Shown piece after piece: positions 47,579 to 56,493 of a stretch of 64,000 nucleotides of DNA (positions within the stretch are counted from its first letter, which is position 1; each line of letters opens with the position of its first letter). The notes beneath the pieces are model-generated. The model made no database searches. It was not told where the DNA came from and worked only from the letters and a program-made list of their open reading frames with translations. The stretch is from Jaminaea rosea. Lineage: Eukaryota > Basidiomycota > Exobasidiomycetes > Microstromatales. Location of the stretch: the NCBI RefSeq assembly GCF_003144245.1, contig NW_020289983.1, positions 620,001 to 684,000 on the forward strand, written 5' to 3'. The position numbers and the translations under genes are program-made.

Positions 47579-49954
47579 ATGGCGGCCACACGGCACGTCA
47601 TTGGCGTAGAGGGCAGCCGTCGCCGTAATGTTTGCCAGGAGGGCACTTCCTCATCGTCATCATCGCCGCCCTCGTCGTCGGCGTCACGGCGATCTCCCTC
47701 GTACTCGCCGTCTTTGCCCGAATTGGTGCCGTCGTCATCGCGGTCTCAGTGGAGCTCAGAGGAAGGCGAGTCTTCCCCTAGCACAACGTCGACGTCCACT
47801 TCGACTTCGTCGCCACGACTGGCTCATCTTGATCGACTGGCTATACCCATGTACCGGCGATTCATGGATTCGCCTTCCAATTCGCCAAGCTCGCTCAGTA
47901 GAGTCGCAGCAACAGCAGCAGCGGAAGAGACATCGACATCGACGTCATCGGGGACGACGCCAGCCTCCAAGTTGGTTCCGCCGCCGTCGACGGGAGCAGT
48001 CTCACTCGACGCGATACCGATGACGACGACGACATCGTCGACGGGCTCGGACGCATTGTCAATGGCAAAGCCAATGCATAATGACCCCCTAAGGAATCGA
48101 CGTACCTTGCTCGAGGACCATCTTTCCCTCCTACACATCGACCCGCGTCCCACCATGCCGCCAAGAAGCAGCTCCCAGAAGACGTACTCCGCCTCTGCCT
48201 CTCCGCACTCCACCGTAGGCTCATCAGACGCAACGCCAGCAGCCGTCTCCCTCTCCAACCCTATGGAGAGCGTCTTTGCTCCCGACGCCACTCCCCATCA
48301 AAACCATAACGAGCACATGGCAGAGTCGCCCTCCAACGAGCTGCCCAGTCCCAACGCAGCAGATATGGATGCGCTTCGTGCGAGCGGTGTGGCAAGCCCA
48401 GACAGCTGGCGCAGCCTACTACCGGAGCACGACCCCTTCTATGCTTCAGAGGCCGTACTCGCCGATTCACATAGGAGGTCTCGTCTCTCCAGCTTTGCGG
48501 GGAGTCAGGCGAGCAGCTCTGGTGGCGGCGGCGGAGGAGGCGGCAGACCGACACTACAGTCGAGGGAGAGTGGAGAGAGCGCCACAAGCGCCGTGAGTGG
48601 TACTACGTCGGGGAGCTCGAGGAGGTTGAGTTCGAGCAGTATGGCTAGTATTCATTCGGGATTTTCCCTGCCTACGAGTGTGGGTGGGGGGAGCAGTGTG
48701 GGTGGCGGGAGCGGAGGCCTGCTGGCAAAGGCACCACCTTCGTCTTCATCAGGGGGGATGGAGGGGTGGCGCACCCTTCTCCCTGGTGGTGGCGGCGGCG
48801 GCGGCGAAGCAGCGGGTGAGGCAAGCAACGCCTCTCGTGCAACTCAACGAAGCCACTCCGGCATGGCTGGGGCCGCGACCACTTTGCCGGAGATGCCCTC
48901 CTCCTCGAGCTCCAGCCTATCAAGGTCCAACGGCACCATCCGCGCACCAGGCACGACCCACGTTCCACTGGTCGTTTCTCCCTCTCCCTCCCTCTCTCCC
49001 GCCCCGTCTCTCCCGCCACGCAGCACATGCAAGGCAGCAATGGAAGACGCAGAGGAGCGGGAGCGCTGGCCTGTCTCTCGCGGCAGTCGGGACTACCAGT
49101 TCCTCCAGCGAGCAGATCCCTCCAAGTACAGCAGCGGTAGCAGTTGTGGCATTCTCGACGTAGGAGGAGGAGCAGGTAGTGCGGTGGCCTCCCCACCAGC
49201 GCCGAGTCACACGACGACGGTGCTGCAGCAGCAGCGAAGCGCTCCAACGTACATCGCAGACGGGGACGATGTGCTCGCGTTGACGACGACGACTACCACC
49301 ACCACTACGACGACAACGACGGTACATTCCGTCCTCTCTCCTCCGCTCCACTCCCCTTCTCCCTCCCACTCTCATTCGCATCCCCACTCTCACCCTCGAC
49401 CCCTCCCCCTCCCCCCTCCGAGGTGCACCTCCCCCCTCACCCTATCAGCCTCTCACACCGACACCCACGATCCTCCGGCGTCGGGCCTCCCCGGCCCTCA
49501 ACTGAGTATCGAAACGTCCCCTTCCCGCTACACGCTAATCGTAGGCGCCCTCTCCTCCAGCGACACCATGGGCGGAACAACCGCAGGGAAGTTCAGCCTC
49601 CACTCCCGCCGAGCGGACAATACATTGACCATCGCCCTCGAGGGGACGGGTTGGTGGAGGAAGGTTGATTTCGCCGTGGCGGGGGATGTGAGATTGGGGG
49701 ATGAGCCTGCCCAACCCCAGCCCCAGTCCCAGCAGCGGGGGAAGGGTGAGACTCTAGCGCCCTCCCAGGAGGGGCAGAGGGGCGCAGCCGAAGAAAGAGA
49801 CGGAGACGAAGAAGTCGACGGCGAAGTCGAAGTTGGGCCGAGGAGTACTGTCCGAGCGGCCTTTGACGGTACGTGGTTGGTGATCAAGGTCGCACGTCTG
49901 ACTGGGGAAGCAGGGAGGGCTACGGGGCTTCCCCCCAGAATAGTGATTGGTTGA
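47579..49954 (+). CDS. Disordered Ser/Thr-rich protein with possible HSP20-like C-terminal domain
   Basis: Single exon, 791 residues from ATG 47579 (upstream the frame opens only from a TTG). Most of it is Ser/Gly/Pro-rich. Segments with more order: LAHLDRLAIPMYRRFMDSPS, RNRRTLLEDHLSLLHIDPRP and SDSWRSLLPEHDPFYASEAV (short hydrophobic motifs that could be binding sites). A poly-Thr run and a His/Pro/Ser run precede the C-terminal ~150 residues, which read as beta strands: SRYTLIVGALSSSDTMGGTT, KFSLHSRRADNTLTIALEGT, GWWRKVDFAVAGDVRLG and, after a Gln/Glu-rich insert, VRAAFDGTWLVIKVARL. This strand order resembles an alpha-crystallin/HSP20 fold found at the end of some basidiomycete proteins; the fit is weak. 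Function is unknown. Confidence 0.65.
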   Translation: MAATRHVIGVEGSRRRNVCQEGTSSSSSSPPSSSASRRSPSYSPSLPELVPSSSRSQWSSEEGESSPSTTSTSTSTSSPRLAHLDRLAIPMYRRFMDSPSNSPSSLSRVAATAAAEETSTSTSSGTTPASKLVPPPSTGAVSLDAIPMTTTTSSTGSDALSMAKPMHNDPLRNRRTLLEDHLSLLHIDPRPTMPPRSSSQKTYSASASPHSTVGSSDATPAAVSLSNPMESVFAPDATPHQNHNEHMAESPSNELPSPNAADMDALRASGVASPDSWRSLLPEHDPFYASEAVLADSHRRSRLSSFAGSQASSSGGGGGGGGRPTLQSRESGESATSAVSGTTSGSSRRLSSSSMASIHSGFSLPTSVGGGSSVGGGSGGLLAKAPPSSSSGGMEGWRTLLPGGGGGGGEAAGEASNASRATQRSHSGMAGAATTLPEMPSSSSSSLSRSNGTIRAPGTTHVPLVVSPSPSLSPAPSLPPRSTCKAAMEDAEERERWPVSRGSRDYQFLQRADPSKYSSGSSCGILDVGGGAGSAVASPPAPSHTTTVLQQQRSAPTYIADGDDVLALTTTTTTTTTTTTTVHSVLSPPLHSPSPSHSHSHPHSHPRPLPLPPPRCTSPLTLSASHTDTHDPPASGLPGPQLSIETSPSRYTLIVGALSSSDTMGGTTAGKFSLHSRRADNTLTIALEGTGWWRKVDFAVAGDVRLGDEPAQPQPQSQQRGKGETLAPSQEGQRGAAEERDGDEEVDGEVEVGPRSTVRAAFDGTWLVIKVARLTGEAGRATGLPPRIVIG

Positions 49955-50218
49955 GCCGTTGAAGTCCCCAGGCGCTGAGGCCTGGAGGCCTGCTGACTGA
50001 AAGGTCACGGCGACGCCCGTAGCGAGGCATTGAGCATTGCGAGCCAGAGCATGAGAGCATGAGAACTTTAATGACATCATTTTCCTGCACCTCATATTTC
50101 CCGAAATGATAAGACGCGACAAGACACGAGTCGCGCAAAAGACGTGGACCGAGTACGAGCTGGCAACTGGCTAGCGGTAGCGATCCCCATCGTCGTCGGC
50201 GTCGCGCAGAGGTGAGCA
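49955..50218. other. Convergent 3' spacer
   Basis: This 264-bp stretch has a 10-bp near-palindrome CCTGGAGGCC... at about 49980, probably chance. No gene is seen. Confidence 0.3.
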
Positions 50219-52537
50219 TCATGCCTGGATAGGATCAGCCAGCGAGGCCAGGTTGCCTTGCCTTTGCGCCGTCGTCACACTTCCGTTATAAACGGCCGTG
50301 TGCTCACGAAAGGTGTTATTGGCCGAATCTGTGTACTCGCTGTGCGCGCACGCGAAGGGGTTAGTGAGTGAGGAAGCAAGGGAAAGGAGGAGAAGGAGCA
50401 GGCGGAGCAGGCGGAGCAGGAGGAGCAGGAGGAGCAGGAGGAGCAGGAAGAAGATCAGTTTCATTGCACGGCACTCATCACGAGTCATCCAACATCAGAC
50501 TCACTAGCTCTGCTCCCCGCTCCCCACGCCCGCCGTGACCTTATTCTCCACAATGGTCGCCTCAGCCTCGGAGTGCTGCGTTGTCTTCACACTCTGCTGA
50601 CCCGCATGCTCAGGCCAGCTCTTGAGCAGCGAATCGCTCGCCTTGAGCGTTTGGTCGTACGAGTGGGCCACGGTGGTGTTCAGCTGGCCTGAGCTGGGGG
50701 AGAAGGACTGGCGGACCGTGAGGGGGAGGGAGTAGCTGATGTCGAGGAAAGGAAGGGAAGAGTGGTGGGAGGAGGAAGAGCCCGTGGAAAGCTGCGTTAT
50801 GACCTGTGAGCGCGGGGAGGGGAGAGGGGAGAGAGGAGGCAGGGCAAAGTCAGAGGGAGGTGAGCGAGACAGAACGTGTCGAGAAGGGGTACACAATGTA
50901 CTCACCGACGTGTTTCCCCCATTGGTGTAATGTTGCGTGTTTGAGAAGTCGAAGGAATATTCCACCTCAATGCTACGCTGTGCCCCTGCCTCATCTCTCC
51001 CCCTGGCCACAACGCTGAGACTCCTCTTTCCCCTCACGCTCGCCTCAATCTCGTCTCCCCCTTCCTTCACCTTGCCCGTACTCACCAATCCCTCCCTCGG
51101 GTGGGTCTCCCTCACCTCCGGGTTCCCCAGCTTGGCCTGCCACGTCTCCTCCCTCTCCTCCTTCCTCTCGCTCGTCGCGTACTGGATATTGCCTGATAGG
51201 AACCAGCTCTCCGGTATGCTCCCGTTCTTTTCCGCCGAGAGGATGCTTAGCTCCACCTCATGTTCTGCTCCGTCGGCCAAGATGCCGAGGAACGGGGAGA
51301 CGTCGAATAGGTAGGTAGGCTGGCGATACGCGCCGTATGCTCTGCGTTGGCCGGGGACGGCCACGGGTGGAGGGGTCGAGGGCCAAAGGAAAGGAGGGAT
51401 CAGCGCTTGCTCTCCAGCCAGGTTAGGAGGAAGTGAAGCATCGACGTACACTTGCGGTCGCCACATCAGCGGGCTGATTCCCCCCGTGAAAATGACAGCA
51501 TAGGGGCTCGCAATGCCCGCCAAAATCCCGTCCACTTTCACCTGCACCTCCCTATACGGCCCTCTAGGCGTCAAGCCGGCCTCCTTCGGCGCTTTGTCCA
51601 CCACGCTATCTGGCGCACCCGTATACCAAAACTCATCGCCCGCCGTCCCGCTTGCGTAGACCTCGACCAGAGCCCACTGTGTTGTGCGTGGCAGGGAGAT
51701 GTGACGGGTGATGGCCCGCTCGGAGGGGTAGGCCCACTTGCTGTCCCCCGTGTCGTTGCGCTTGGATAGAGGGAGAAGGCGCGGAGAACGACCACTCAGT
51801 GGCCGATGAGAGGGGGGCATGGTGGCGGAGGAGGACGTGGCAGTGAACTCGCGCTTGAGCTGGGTGACCTCTAGCTCCAAGGTGATGTCCAATACGCCCG
51901 TGTACACGTCGTTGACTATATTCGGATAATCGAAGACTAGCCTACCCTCCCCCTTGAACAAATCGTAGTAGCGATCCACCTCCCGCCTTGTCGTCCATAC
52001 CACCCCACCTACCGTAGGCTCAGGATTGTCCGTCCTCCATACCTCTACCCCTGCCAGCCAGACGGAGCCTAATCGGTCGAACTGGCGTCCCCTCGAGGAA
52101 CCGCGTTGCGTAAGTGTGAGGCTCACCCAGCGTTGCGGGTCTGCGAAGCCCTTGGGCAGGAGGGAGGGCGAGTAGTCGAGGAGGGAGGCGTTGTAGTAGC
52201 TGTTGGAGAAGGCGCGATGGATCAGGGTGACGGTTGTGGATTCGAGGGAGGGGGAAGGGAGGAGGCGAGGGGGATGATTTGACTCAAAGCAGATGAGTGG
52301 ATGAGGGGGAGTTGTGGGCCCATTTCCTGCTTCGTCATTGTTCTTGTCATCGGTGTTGCTCATGACGGAGGTATGCCCGCTTGCTGACCAGCGACTGAGT
52401 GGGTCGAAAGGCGGAGCGCGGGCGGAAGGGGGCCCACTTTGAAAGACGACTTCTTGAGCGTGAGGGAGGGCGAGGGTGGAGGTAGCGAGTAGGGCGAGGG
52501 GCAGGGAGGCGCACAGAGCGAGGCGTGGCAGTTTCAT
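50219..52537 (-). CDS. PNGase A-type (peptide N-glycanase A) secreted amidase, three exons
   Basis: Exons 52537-50906, 50803-50505 and 50339-50219 (leftward) encode 683 residues. A signal peptide (MKLPRLALCASLPLALLATS) leads to a PF12222-like domain: PLICFESNHPP, NSYYNASLLDYSPSLLP, LTLTQRGSSRGRQFDRLGSV, WLAGVEVWRTDNPEPT, VVWTTRREVDRYYDLFKGEG, and in the second half DEFWYTGAPDSVVDKA, FREVQVKVDGILAG-like and FTGGISPLMWRPQVYV. These are typical of peptide-N4-(N-acetylglucosaminyl)asparagine amidase A, which releases N-glycans. Intron 1 (102 nt) is a multiple of three with no stop; intron 2 (165 nt) is phase 2 and contains a 9-bp tandem repeat. Exon 3 restores YEYTDSANNTFREHTAVYN, a usual family ending ('YtYtD..GNty.R'). 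Without splicing intron 2 the frame ends in TAG formed at the donor. Confidence 0.85.
50395..50448. repeat. 9-bp tandem repeat inside a PNGase A intron
   Basis: Six units of GGAGCAGGM (two with C, four with A at the last base) lie in intron 2. On the minus strand they read as CTGCTCCTS units, which act like a long leucine run if translated. Confidence 0.9.
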
Positions 52538-52894
52538 AGATGGGGTGGATTGTATGATGAGGTGGGATGAACGGATGGCTCAATCAACCTGGCCTTTTTC
52601 CTCACATTGTCATCGAGCGAGGCGCTTAATTGAAGTGGCAGAAACGAGGAGCGGCTCAACTGCTCTCTCTTCCGCTCTGTTGCCCGTCGCGAATGACGGC
52701 GGCCCGTGCGTGCGTGCGTCTCGGCGTCGAGTTGGTCTCGCTCGTCTCGTCACGTGCGCGACCAACTCAGGGCTGGGCTGGGCGGACTCGACTGGACTTC
52801 TTGCCGTTCTGTCCGTCGATCGTCCGGCTTCGACAGCTTCTTGCGTCCTCAACACCACCACTACCACCATCACCCCTGACGACGCCCACGCACA
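52538..52894. promoter_or_regulatory. Divergent promoter, PNGase A / CCT6
   Basis: This 357-bp spacer holds a CACGTG E-box at about 52751 and an AC-rich run just before the CCT6 ATG. No heat-shock element is clear by eye. Confidence 0.35.
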
Positions 52895-54619
52895 ATGTCA
52901 GCAATCGAATTGCTGAACCCACGCGCGGAGAGTGTCCGCCGTACTCAGGCGCTCCAGGTCAACACGGCAGGTGCAGTCGGTCTCGCTCAAGTCGTCTCTG
53001 CCAACTTGGGGCCACGCGGCTCACTCAAGCTCCTCGTCGACGGGTCGGGAAACCTCAAGATGACAAAAGACGGCAAAGTTCTCTTGACCGAGATGCAGAT
53101 CCAGAACCCCACGGCAGCGATGGTAGCCCGCACAGCGGTGGCGCAGGACGACCAGTGCGGGGACGGGACAACGAGCGTGGTCCTGCTGGTGGGCGAGCTC
53201 CTCAAGCAGGCAGAGCGCTACATCCAGGAAGGGGTTCACCCTCGTGTGCTCAGCGAGGGTTTTGAGGCGGGCAAGTTGGGCGCTCTGCAATTCCTCGAGA
53301 AGTTCAAGCACTCCAACCCAAGCTTGGACCGTAAGGAGCTCATCCAGGTAGCGCTTACCTCCTTGGCGACCAAAGTGCACCCACAGCTCGCTCAGCAGCT
53401 CGCTGCAGACGTCGTAGACGCCGTACTGGCCATTCGTCCCTCGACGACCAGCACCATTAGTGCCCCTACACCCAAGGCGGACGGGTCGAGCGAGGGCGTA
53501 AAAGATTGGGAGGTGCGAGACCCCATTGACCTGCACATGGTCGAGATAATGAAGATGCAGCATCGCACCGAAACCGACACTTCCCTCATCCGCGGCCTCG
53601 TCCTCGACCACGGAGCGCGACACGCGGACATGCCCAAGCGAGTGGAGAATGCCTACGTCCTCACGCTGAATGTGAGCTTGGAGTACGAGAAGACCGAGGT
53701 TAACTCGTCCTTCTTCTACTCGAGCGCAGAGCAGCGCGAAAAGCTCGTAGAGAGCGAGCGACGATTCGTTGATGCCAAGCTCAAAAAGATCGTCGAGCTC
53801 AAGAGACAGGTGTGCGACCAGGAGGTGAGCGGCAGCTCGTCCTCGCCGAAGAAGAACTTTGTCATCTTCAACCAAAAGGGCATAGACCCCATGTCCCTCG
53901 ACGTCCTCGCCAAAGAAGGCATCCTAGCCCTCCGCCGAGCCAAACGCCGTAACATGGAGCGTCTCCAACTCTCCTGCGGCGGGACAGCAATGAACAGCGT
54001 GGACGACCTCACGCCCTCGGTGCTCGGTCACGCGGGGTTGATCTACGAGCACACTTTGGGCGAAGAAAAATACACTTTCGTAGAGGACTGCGCTGAGCCT
54101 AAATCGGTGACTCTCTTGATCAAAGGGCCGAACAGCCACACGACGGGACAGATCCAGGACGCCATTCGCGATGGACTGCGCAGCGTCAAGAACGCCATTG
54201 AGGACGGAGCACTTGTGCCAGGAGGGGGGGCATTCGAGGTGGCAGCGGCGGAACATCTCGTCTCGGTGGTCAAGGCAGACACCAAGGGGCGCGCAAAGCT
54301 GGGCGTGCAAGCCTTTGCGGACGCTCTGCTTGTCATCCCCAAGACTCTGGCCCGAAATGCTGGGTTGGACGTCCAGGACGCCATTGTGGCTATGCAAGAC
54401 GAGCTGGCCTCGCACTCCGAAGGCGCAGAAGGCAAGGAGGCTGTTGGTCTGGATCTGGTCAGTGGGGAGCCTTGCGATGTGGTTTCGCTGGGGGTGTGGG
54501 ACAACTACAGGGTTAAGAGACACATGATTCATTCGTGTGCGGTTATTGCGGGCAATCTGTTGAGCGTTGATGAGATTTTGAGGGCGGGGAGGAGTAGTTT
54601 GAAGAGTGGGGGGCAGTAA
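52895..54619 (+). CDS. cct6: CCT6, zeta subunit of the TRiC/CCT chaperonin
   Basis: Single exon, 574 residues. TRiC folds actin, tubulin and other proteins in the cytosol. Seen: [20 protein letters not shown], the CCT6 start 'MS..lLNP.AE..r..qAL'; [20 protein letters not shown] (ATP-binding loop 'LGPrGt.K.Lv...G.i..TkDG'); [20 protein letters not shown] (GDGTT motif with catalytic Asp); [36 protein letters not shown]; and near the end [20 protein letters not shown]. The CCT6 ring-specific middle is normal, with extra residues [13 protein letters not shown] (about 190) relative to yeast (546 aa). No intron. Confidence 0.95.
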   Translation: MSAIELLNPRAESVRRTQALQVNTAGAVGLAQVVSANLGPRGSLKLLVDGSGNLKMTKDGKVLLTEMQIQNPTAAMVARTAVAQDDQCGDGTTSVVLLVGELLKQAERYIQEGVHPRVLSEGFEAGKLGALQFLEKFKHSNPSLDRKELIQVALTSLATKVHPQLAQQLAADVVDAVLAIRPSTTSTISAPTPKADGSSEGVKDWEVRDPIDLHMVEIMKMQHRTETDTSLIRGLVLDHGARHADMPKRVENAYVLTLNVSLEYEKTEVNSSFFYSSAEQREKLVESERRFVDAKLKKIVELKRQVCDQEVSGSSSSPKKNFVIFNQKGIDPMSLDVLAKEGILALRRAKRRNMERLQLSCGGTAMNSVDDLTPSVLGHAGLIYEHTLGEEKYTFVEDCAEPKSVTLLIKGPNSHTTGQIQDAIRDGLRSVKNAIEDGALVPGGGAFEVAAAEHLVSVVKADTKGRAKLGVQAFADALLVIPKTLARNAGLDVQDAIVAMQDELASHSEGAEGKEAVGLDLVSGEPCDVVSLGVWDNYRVKRHMIHSCAVIAGNLLSVDEILRAGRSSLKSGGQ

Positions 54620-54777
54620 GGGGATGAAGGATGGGAAGGGAGCGGCGAGTCTAATAGAGGGCATCTGCACACATGCGAGACGAGGTGAAGAGGGCGGCGA
54701 GGAGACGAGTGTGAAGTGAAGACACAAAGCAAGAAGCCAAGCCTGGTCTGATTTGGCGCTCAAGGCTTTCATGATTG
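54620..54777. other. Convergent 3' spacer
   Basis: This 158-bp spacer between two convergent genes has no recognised feature. Confidence 0.3.
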
Positions 54778-56007
54778 CTACGCGCCCATTCGTCCCAGTA
54801 TCGTTCGTATCATTTGGCTCGCCAGGCTCTCCTCTTCCTCCCCCTGCTGCTCCTCGCTCCCCCTCCTACGGCTCGTTCCCCTACCCAGGCCGCCACGCCG
54901 TGATCTCGATCTCGTGTTGTAAGCCGGCCCGCTCCCCCCTACTCCTCTCGCTGTGCCAGGCCCGCCAATCGCATCACCGCCGCCGAGCTCAGCGGCTATC
55001 CTCTGCATCCACTGTTCCGCCTCGCCCATTGAACTTCGTCGGGAGTCCTCTCCATTGGGCAACGCCTCCAGTATGGACCTGCTGAGGGCGGGAGATACGC
55101 CCAGGGACTCGAGGAGGGAGGTGACGATGCTGTTTTGATCATGGTCATCCCTTGCCGAGCTGCTGCTGCTGCTGCTGCTAGTGCTGGATCGACGCCATCT
55201 CCGCGGTGATGAGGAGCGGCCATGCCCGTTTCTTCGAGGGCCTGTCGCCGTGCCCTCGAAGTGCGAGTAGAGGGCGGCAAGTAAGGGCGCTGTGCCAGCT
55301 AGACTGGCTGGAAGAAGGCGGTGTAGTGTGAGGAAGCTGGGCATCATCAGCTCAACGCTTATCTCCTACAACGATGGACCAAGCTGCGCAGTGCAGTGCA
55401 GTGCATAGGGGAGGCGCAGGGCAGGGCAGCATATAGTCAGCCGGATGCCCTGCGCCTCACCGTTCCATCTCGTCTCGCACTCGCATCGCTACGTACCACT
55501 ATTCGCGGCCCAACCTCGCCAGCCCTGCGAGGATGATGGCGGCACCCTTCCTTCACTCTGGATCGCCTCCCCCTCCCCGACCCACCACGCCCACAACGCT
55601 ATCCCTGCACCGAGGATTGCGCCCCATTTGACGCCAAACCATACGACCCGGAGTGTGGAGCGAACGGTGCGGTAGGCGAGTAGGAGGGAGGTGTAGGCGA
55701 GTAGGAGGGCGAGCAAGGGAGGTAGGAGGGTGGAGCGCCACGATGAGGGGCTGGCGGTGCGAGGCAAATCAGAAGGGGAGCAAGGCGCGGTGTGAGTTGG
55801 GCCTTCGATCGAGGAGAGGCAAAAGAGGGTGGGCGCAGCAGCAGCTACTCACTCGTTGCTCACGCCCAAGACCAGCCGGTAGATCAAATTGGAAAAGCCC
55901 GCTAGGACACTGAAGAGTGGAGCCGGGATGATCGCCGAAAGGATATCGTGCATATAGCCTGCGATTAGGTCGAGGAGGCCGACGTCGTCCACTGGAAGGG
56001 CGGGCAT
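54778..56007 (-). CDS. Small membrane protein, Apq12-like (?), three exons
   Basis: Exons 56007-55853, 55750-55497 and 55307-54778 (leftward) join to 312 residues. Exon 1 encodes MPALPVDDVGLLDLIAGYMH and AIIPAPLFSVLAGFSNLIY, a hydrophobic start. Exon 2 has a strong transmembrane stretch (LLPPLLALLLAYTSLLLAY) followed by RTVRSTLRVVWFGVKWG and AILGAGIALWAWWVGEGE, a second hydrophobic run. Exon 3 is Ser/Arg-rich and disordered with VTSLLESLGVSPALSRSILE and a C-terminal SQMIRTILGRMGA. The two membrane runs with an 'Rt.r...R...w..KWg' linker look like the Apq12 family of the nuclear envelope/ER, but this is a guess from pattern. Phases (2, then 1) and length (exactly 313 codons) support the join. 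Intron 2 is 188 nt, long for this region; its acceptor was chosen because earlier CAGs lead to stops. Confidence 0.55.
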
Positions 56008-56493
56008 TGCGGCTCAGCGCAGCGTGGAGGTGCGAGCGAGCGAGGGATCGGTGAGAAGGCGAAATGGATGTCGACGTATCGATGAAAGAGGGCGGACGGA
56101 AAAGATGCAATGCAGCAAGGCGGATTGGATGCAGGGACGACACGACGACACGCCCGTCCTCTCTCTGCTTCCGTGTGTCTGTCCATCTGCGTGTGCCTGT
56201 CTTTGGGCGGGGCGGAGCGGGGCGTGCGGGCGGGCGGTGCAGCTCATTCAGTCAGGGCTCAGCATCCGACACTTGGCCGCACCCGCACCCGCACTCGCAC
56301 TCGCACTCGCTTTCTTGGCGTGCGCTTTCCTCGCTTTCGTCCCTGTCTTGTCACACTGCCAATCGTCATGGGCCTCGACGGCGAATTCTTCTCCTCTTAC
56401 TAGCTATAATCTCAACACGACAACGAGTCAATACACGTCCGACGTCGAGGGCAAAGTAGTCGCTCTCCCCCGCTCACGTCCATCTCCACGTCC
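56008..56493. promoter_or_regulatory. Divergent promoter, membrane protein / RING protein
   Basis: This 486-bp spacer has a CGCACT/CGCACC 6-bp tandem (about 56277-56312, seven degenerate units). No gene is seen. Confidence 0.35.

Noticed and set aside
50219-50488. Small leucine-rich secreted-like protein on the minus strand
   Set aside because: Its leucine run is a 9-bp tandem repeat and its second half is the last exon of the PNGase A gene in the right phase, so it is an intron plus exon rather than a gene.
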